DNA of 7,562 nt from Cocleimonas sp. (lineage in GTDB: Bacteria; Pseudomonadota; Gammaproteobacteria; Thiotrichales; Thiotrichaceae): assembly GCA_023145535.1 (NCBI GenBank), contig JAGLDQ010000154.1, positions 1 to 7,562 of the forward strand, read 5' to 3'. A model generated the notes under the pieces. The model was not told where the DNA came from. It saw only the letters and a list, made by a program, of their open reading frames with translations, and searched no databases. Shown here in pieces: positions 5,372 to 7,562 of the stretch. The translations under genes were made by a program, and so were the position numbers. How positions within the stretch are numbered: position 1 is the first letter of the stretch; every line of letters starts with the position of its first letter.

Positions 5372-7117
5372 TTATTTATAAAGTGCAAAGATCGCTAAAA
5401 ATAATAAGATAAACTCGATCAGTGCCATTATTTTCCAAAACATAACAGGATTACGTTCTATTAGGGGTTCGGCGTGGTTTGAGCGTATGAGCGCTGTATT
5501 TGGCTTTGATAAATCGGTGACAAATTCAGAGAGCAGTTGATAGCGTTTAGTCGGCGTGGGGTGGACAGCTTTGCGTAGCGCTAAATCAATCCAGTCGGGA
5601 ACGTGTGGGTTGTACTCTCTTGCGGAAGTATAAACAAATTTCTTTGTTGCGGCACGTTCGGGGCTGATTTCCCCATAGGGCAATTTCCCTGTGAACATTT
5701 CATAGGCAATTACACCTAATGAAAAAATATCGGAGCGGTTTGTGCCTTGTTCGCCTTTAAAGTATTCAGGGGCGGAGTAGTTGGCAGTGCCGACAATATT
5801 GGTGTGTTCGATAACGGACTTTATTTCTGCCAGACCGGCCACTTTGGTTGAGCCAAAGTCAATAATAATCAGGGTGTTATTCTGATCGATAATAATATTA
5901 TCGGGTTTGAGATCTTGATGAATCATTTCCATGCGATGCATACAACGTAAGCCTTTAGCGATCTGCGTTATACTGCTTCGCACATGTGTGACACTTGCTT
6001 TTGGGTTCTCTGACATCCACTGTTGTAAGGTTTGCCCTTGAATATACTCAACGGCGCTATAAAGAAAATTACGCTGATGTTTTAGCTCACACGCTTTGAT
6101 TAAATGCGGAGAGTTTAGTCGTTTTGCCACCCATTCCTCATGTAAAAACAAGTCAATATAAGCAGGATCATCGACAAAATTTATTGAGGGTGTTTTTATA
6201 ACGACGAACTGTTTTTCGCTATTATTCTCTGTATACGCACCGTCATTAAAAGTTGCTTCAGCCAAGTACACCTGACTACGCGAAGTGGCCTGTAGTTCAC
6301 GAATAATTTCAAAGCTATCCAGAAGATTGCCGGCCGTTAAATCAGGCGGAAAAGGAAGGCGTGTTAATTTTTCATAGAATTCTTGTTTATCGGCGTGAGC
6401 TATCGTATCAATGCGTATTAATTGACAGCTAATATTATCATCACTGTTATTAGCTAACGCTGCTTTTAGCAAGGTATCACAGGCTTGTTGGGGATTATTG
6501 CTATGTTCGATTAAATGTTCACGTAATTCTCTATCAGAAATGAAATCATGGATGCCATCGGTGCTGAGAAAGTATAAATCTCCGAGCTGAATCGGTGTTC
6601 TGCGATAGTCAATTTCCAGATGGGTATCAATCCCTAAAGCACGGCTCAGGTATTCACGATCTTTACTTAGCCAAACGCGATGATCGTGAGTGAGTTGTAC
6701 CAAATCAGCATTACGTAAACGATAAATACGACTATCCCCCACATGAAATAAATGCGCGGTTTGTGACTTAAGAACAATGGCACTAAAGGTTGTGACTAAC
6801 CCCTTAGAGGAGCTATAACGTTTTTGCCCTTGTGAAAAAAGCATACTATTAAGCGCGGACATAATGCGGTTGACGGCATGTTTTACCGTCCATGATTCTG
6901 GTGTGCTGTAATAATCGGTTAGAAATTGTGTGACGCTTATTTGGCTTGCTTCTTTACCCCCATCACTACCACTCATGCCATCTGCTATGGCAATGCTAAT
7001 GCCTTTATTTTCTAACTGTGCATCATCAGGAATTTTTGCTCCATAAAAATCTTCATTTTCTGGTTTGATGCCTGCGGAGGTTGCTTGACCTAATGTGATG
7101 GATAGCTTTTTATTCAT
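5372..7117 (-). CDS. PP2C-type phosphatase / Ser-Thr protein kinase fusion, C-terminal membrane anchor
   Basis: 581 residues, a bifunctional protein kinase/phosphatase. Residues 1-240 are a PP2C (PPM) phosphatase, which removes phosphate from Ser/Thr with two metal ions: NED 21-23, ADGMSG 45-50 (Asp46), VGDSR 126-130, STDGIHDF 185-192 (Asp187) and SDDN 225-228 (Asp227) keep the metal ligands; the usual motif-1 Arg is Lys18. Residues about 268-540 are a Hanks-type kinase: Lys308 (VVIK), catalytic loop HQDLKPDN 400-407 (Asp402, Asn407), DFG 420-422, SAPEY 448-452 and SDIFSLG 462-468. The glycine loop (274-286) has no glycines and the HRD Arg is Gln401. A hydrophobic helix at 560-579 anchors the protein with both domains in the cytoplasm. 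Related fusions are, as I recall, found beside nitrate transport genes in pseudomonads; no such neighbour is here. No clear ribosome site precedes the ATG. Confidence 0.93.
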   Translation of the reverse strand: MNKKLSITLGQATSAGIKPENEDFYGAKIPDDAQLENKGISIAIADGMSGSDGGKEASQISVTQFLTDYYSTPESWTVKHAVNRIMSALNSMLFSQGQKRYSSSKGLVTTFSAIVLKSQTAHLFHVGDSRIYRLRNADLVQLTHDHRVWLSKDREYLSRALGIDTHLEIDYRRTPIQLGDLYFLSTDGIHDFISDRELREHLIEHSNNPQQACDTLLKAALANNSDDNISCQLIRIDTIAHADKQEFYEKLTRLPFPPDLTAGNLLDSFEIIRELQATSRSQVYLAEATFNDGAYTENNSEKQFVVIKTPSINFVDDPAYIDLFLHEEWVAKRLNSPHLIKACELKHQRNFLYSAVEYIQGQTLQQWMSENPKASVTHVRSSITQIAKGLRCMHRMEMIHQDLKPDNIIIDQNNTLIIIDFGSTKVAGLAEIKSVIEHTNIVGTANYSAPEYFKGEQGTNRSDIFSLGVIAYEMFTGKLPYGEISPERAATKKFVYTSAREYNPHVPDWIDLALRKAVHPTPTKRYQLLSEFVTDLSKPNTALIRSNHAEPLIERNPVMFWKIMALIEFILLFLAIFALYK

Positions 7118-7173
7118 AGTGAGTGTTTAAATAGGCTGAGTTAGCGTGCATAAGCTGTAAGGAGTGAAAGCTC

Positions 7174-7321
7174 AATAACATCCCAAACTAACTTGCACTC
7201 AAGGGGCATAGCCACCTTTGCTCTCCAGATTAATCACTTTTAACCGTTACGTAGCTCGCTATGCTCCGCTTGAGAGTAATCAATCTGGAATAAAAATTCG
7301 GCGTTAGTTTAGGATGTTATT
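7174..7321. repeat. 148-base MITE-like element with 19-base inverted ends and crossed internal inverted repeats
   Basis: Ends 7174-7192 and 7303-7321 are inverted copies, 18 of 19 bases matching. Inside are two further inverted pairs: ctcaag/gcatagc (7198-7212) with gctatgc/cttgag (7258-7274), and tccagatt (7224-7231) with aatctgga (7282-7289). Their order is A-C-B-C'-B'-A', so the two inner pairs cross: they cannot both form as simple nested hairpins, and would give either a pseudoknot or two alternative folds. No coding capacity. Short size and inverted ends fit a non-autonomous mobile element; no clear target duplication is seen. Confidence 0.65.
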
Positions 7322-7400
7322 AAATTCTCCTTCCTAAAGAATTAAATAAGGCGCTGAGTTTATCATTGTTGAGATCAGAGAGTCCTAAACTAATGGCTTT

Positions 7401-7437
7401 AAAACCAAAGAAGCCCAGATTAAAATCTGGGCTTCTT
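7401..7437 (-). terminator. Intrinsic terminator of groL
   Basis: Perfect 13-base arms at 7408-7420 and 7425-7437 around a 4-base loop; on the minus strand the stem runs into a T-rich tail including four T (7401-7404). It lies about 95 bases downstream of the groL stop. Confidence 0.85.
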
Positions 7438-7532
7438 ATGGGATGAATTCTTTCAGATAATGAATAGAATTCAAATGGTAGCACGAGACATGAGTTGCAT
7501 ATCTCTATTCTACAGGGGGAAGGATGGGCTTC

Positions 7533-7562
7533 CTACATCATACCGCCCATTCCACCCATACC
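7533..7562 (-). CDS. groL: Chaperonin GroEL, last nine codons only
   Basis: On the minus strand the final codons read Gly-Met-Gly-Gly-Met-Gly-Gly-Met-Met then TAG (7533-7535). This Gly-Gly-Met repeat tail is the hallmark C-terminus of GroEL, the 60-kDa ATP-driven folding chaperonin. The rest lies beyond the window. Identification rests on the tail and the terminator that follows it. Confidence 0.87.
   Translation of the reverse strand, partial: GMGGMGGMM

Larger units (their letters stand above)
7118..7532. other. Spacer between kinase gene and groL
   Basis: 415 bases without a recognised gene. It holds the 148-base inverted-repeat element (7174-7321), the groL terminator (7401-7437), and an unassigned minus-strand frame discussed under rejected items. 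A convincing promoter for the kinase gene is not visible in 7118-7173; TATTTA just upstream of the ATG lacks a well-spaced -35. Confidence 0.5.

Noticed and set aside
7198..7289. Riboswitch upstream of the kinase gene
   Set aside because: The crossed pairs suggest a two-state fold, but no known aptamer motif is present and the region does not lead directly into a terminator or hidden ribosome site.
7174..7321. Integron attC site, because of ctaac...gttag ends about 120 bases apart
   Set aside because: The core would be GTTAGTT, not GTTRRRY, the pairing extends well beyond the core on the outside, and no integrase or gene cassettes are near.
7320..7484. Minus-strand frame of about 54 codons starting at GTG 7484, ending where the 148-base element begins
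   Set aside because: Its residues (such as a Leu-Ser-Asp-Leu-Asn-Asn-Asp stretch) look fairly natural, but it runs through the groL terminator hairpin, has no ribosome site and matches nothing I know. It could be the stub of a gene cut by the element.

Overview
The window looks like chromosome of an AT-rich gammaproteobacterium, probably a sulfur oxidiser. The grounds are a DsrC/TusE-family sulfur-relay homologue, a DUF4124-type envelope protein, an EndA-type nuclease, and dispersed palindromes of a kind I associate from memory with Beggiatoa/Thioploca-like Thiotrichales. The genus is a guess; no marker gene for placing it is complete here.

Left part, + strand (1-3894): the 3' end of a DUF4124-like coiled-coil protein; a ~400-base gap that hides a minus-strand small-RNA candidate with its own promoter, a long hairpin and a strong UUCG-loop terminator; a proline-rich lipoprotein with a GIGH motif that hints at a lysozyme-like fold; and a secreted endonuclease I fused through a membrane helix to a ricin-type beta-trefoil. 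Middle (4030-4860, +): an orphan TAXI-type TRAP solute-binding protein. It ends at a long palindrome shared with the convergent gene behind it.

Right part, - strand (4927-7562): a DsrC/TusE-like protein in which the essential C-terminal cysteine is Asn, with its own near-consensus sigma70 promoter; upstream of it a PP2C phosphatase-Ser/Thr kinase fusion with a C-terminal membrane anchor; then a 148-base element with inverted ends and crossed internal inverted repeats; and finally the intrinsic terminator and last nine codons of groL at the window edge.

The genes do not form one operon. Most have their own leaders, and the common thread is the cell envelope (lipoprotein, periplasmic nuclease, binding protein, membrane kinase). 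The points most worth following are the small-RNA candidate, the DsrC-like protein lacking CysA, the nuclease-ricin fusion with its predicted cytoplasmic lectin fold, and the 148-base structured element.
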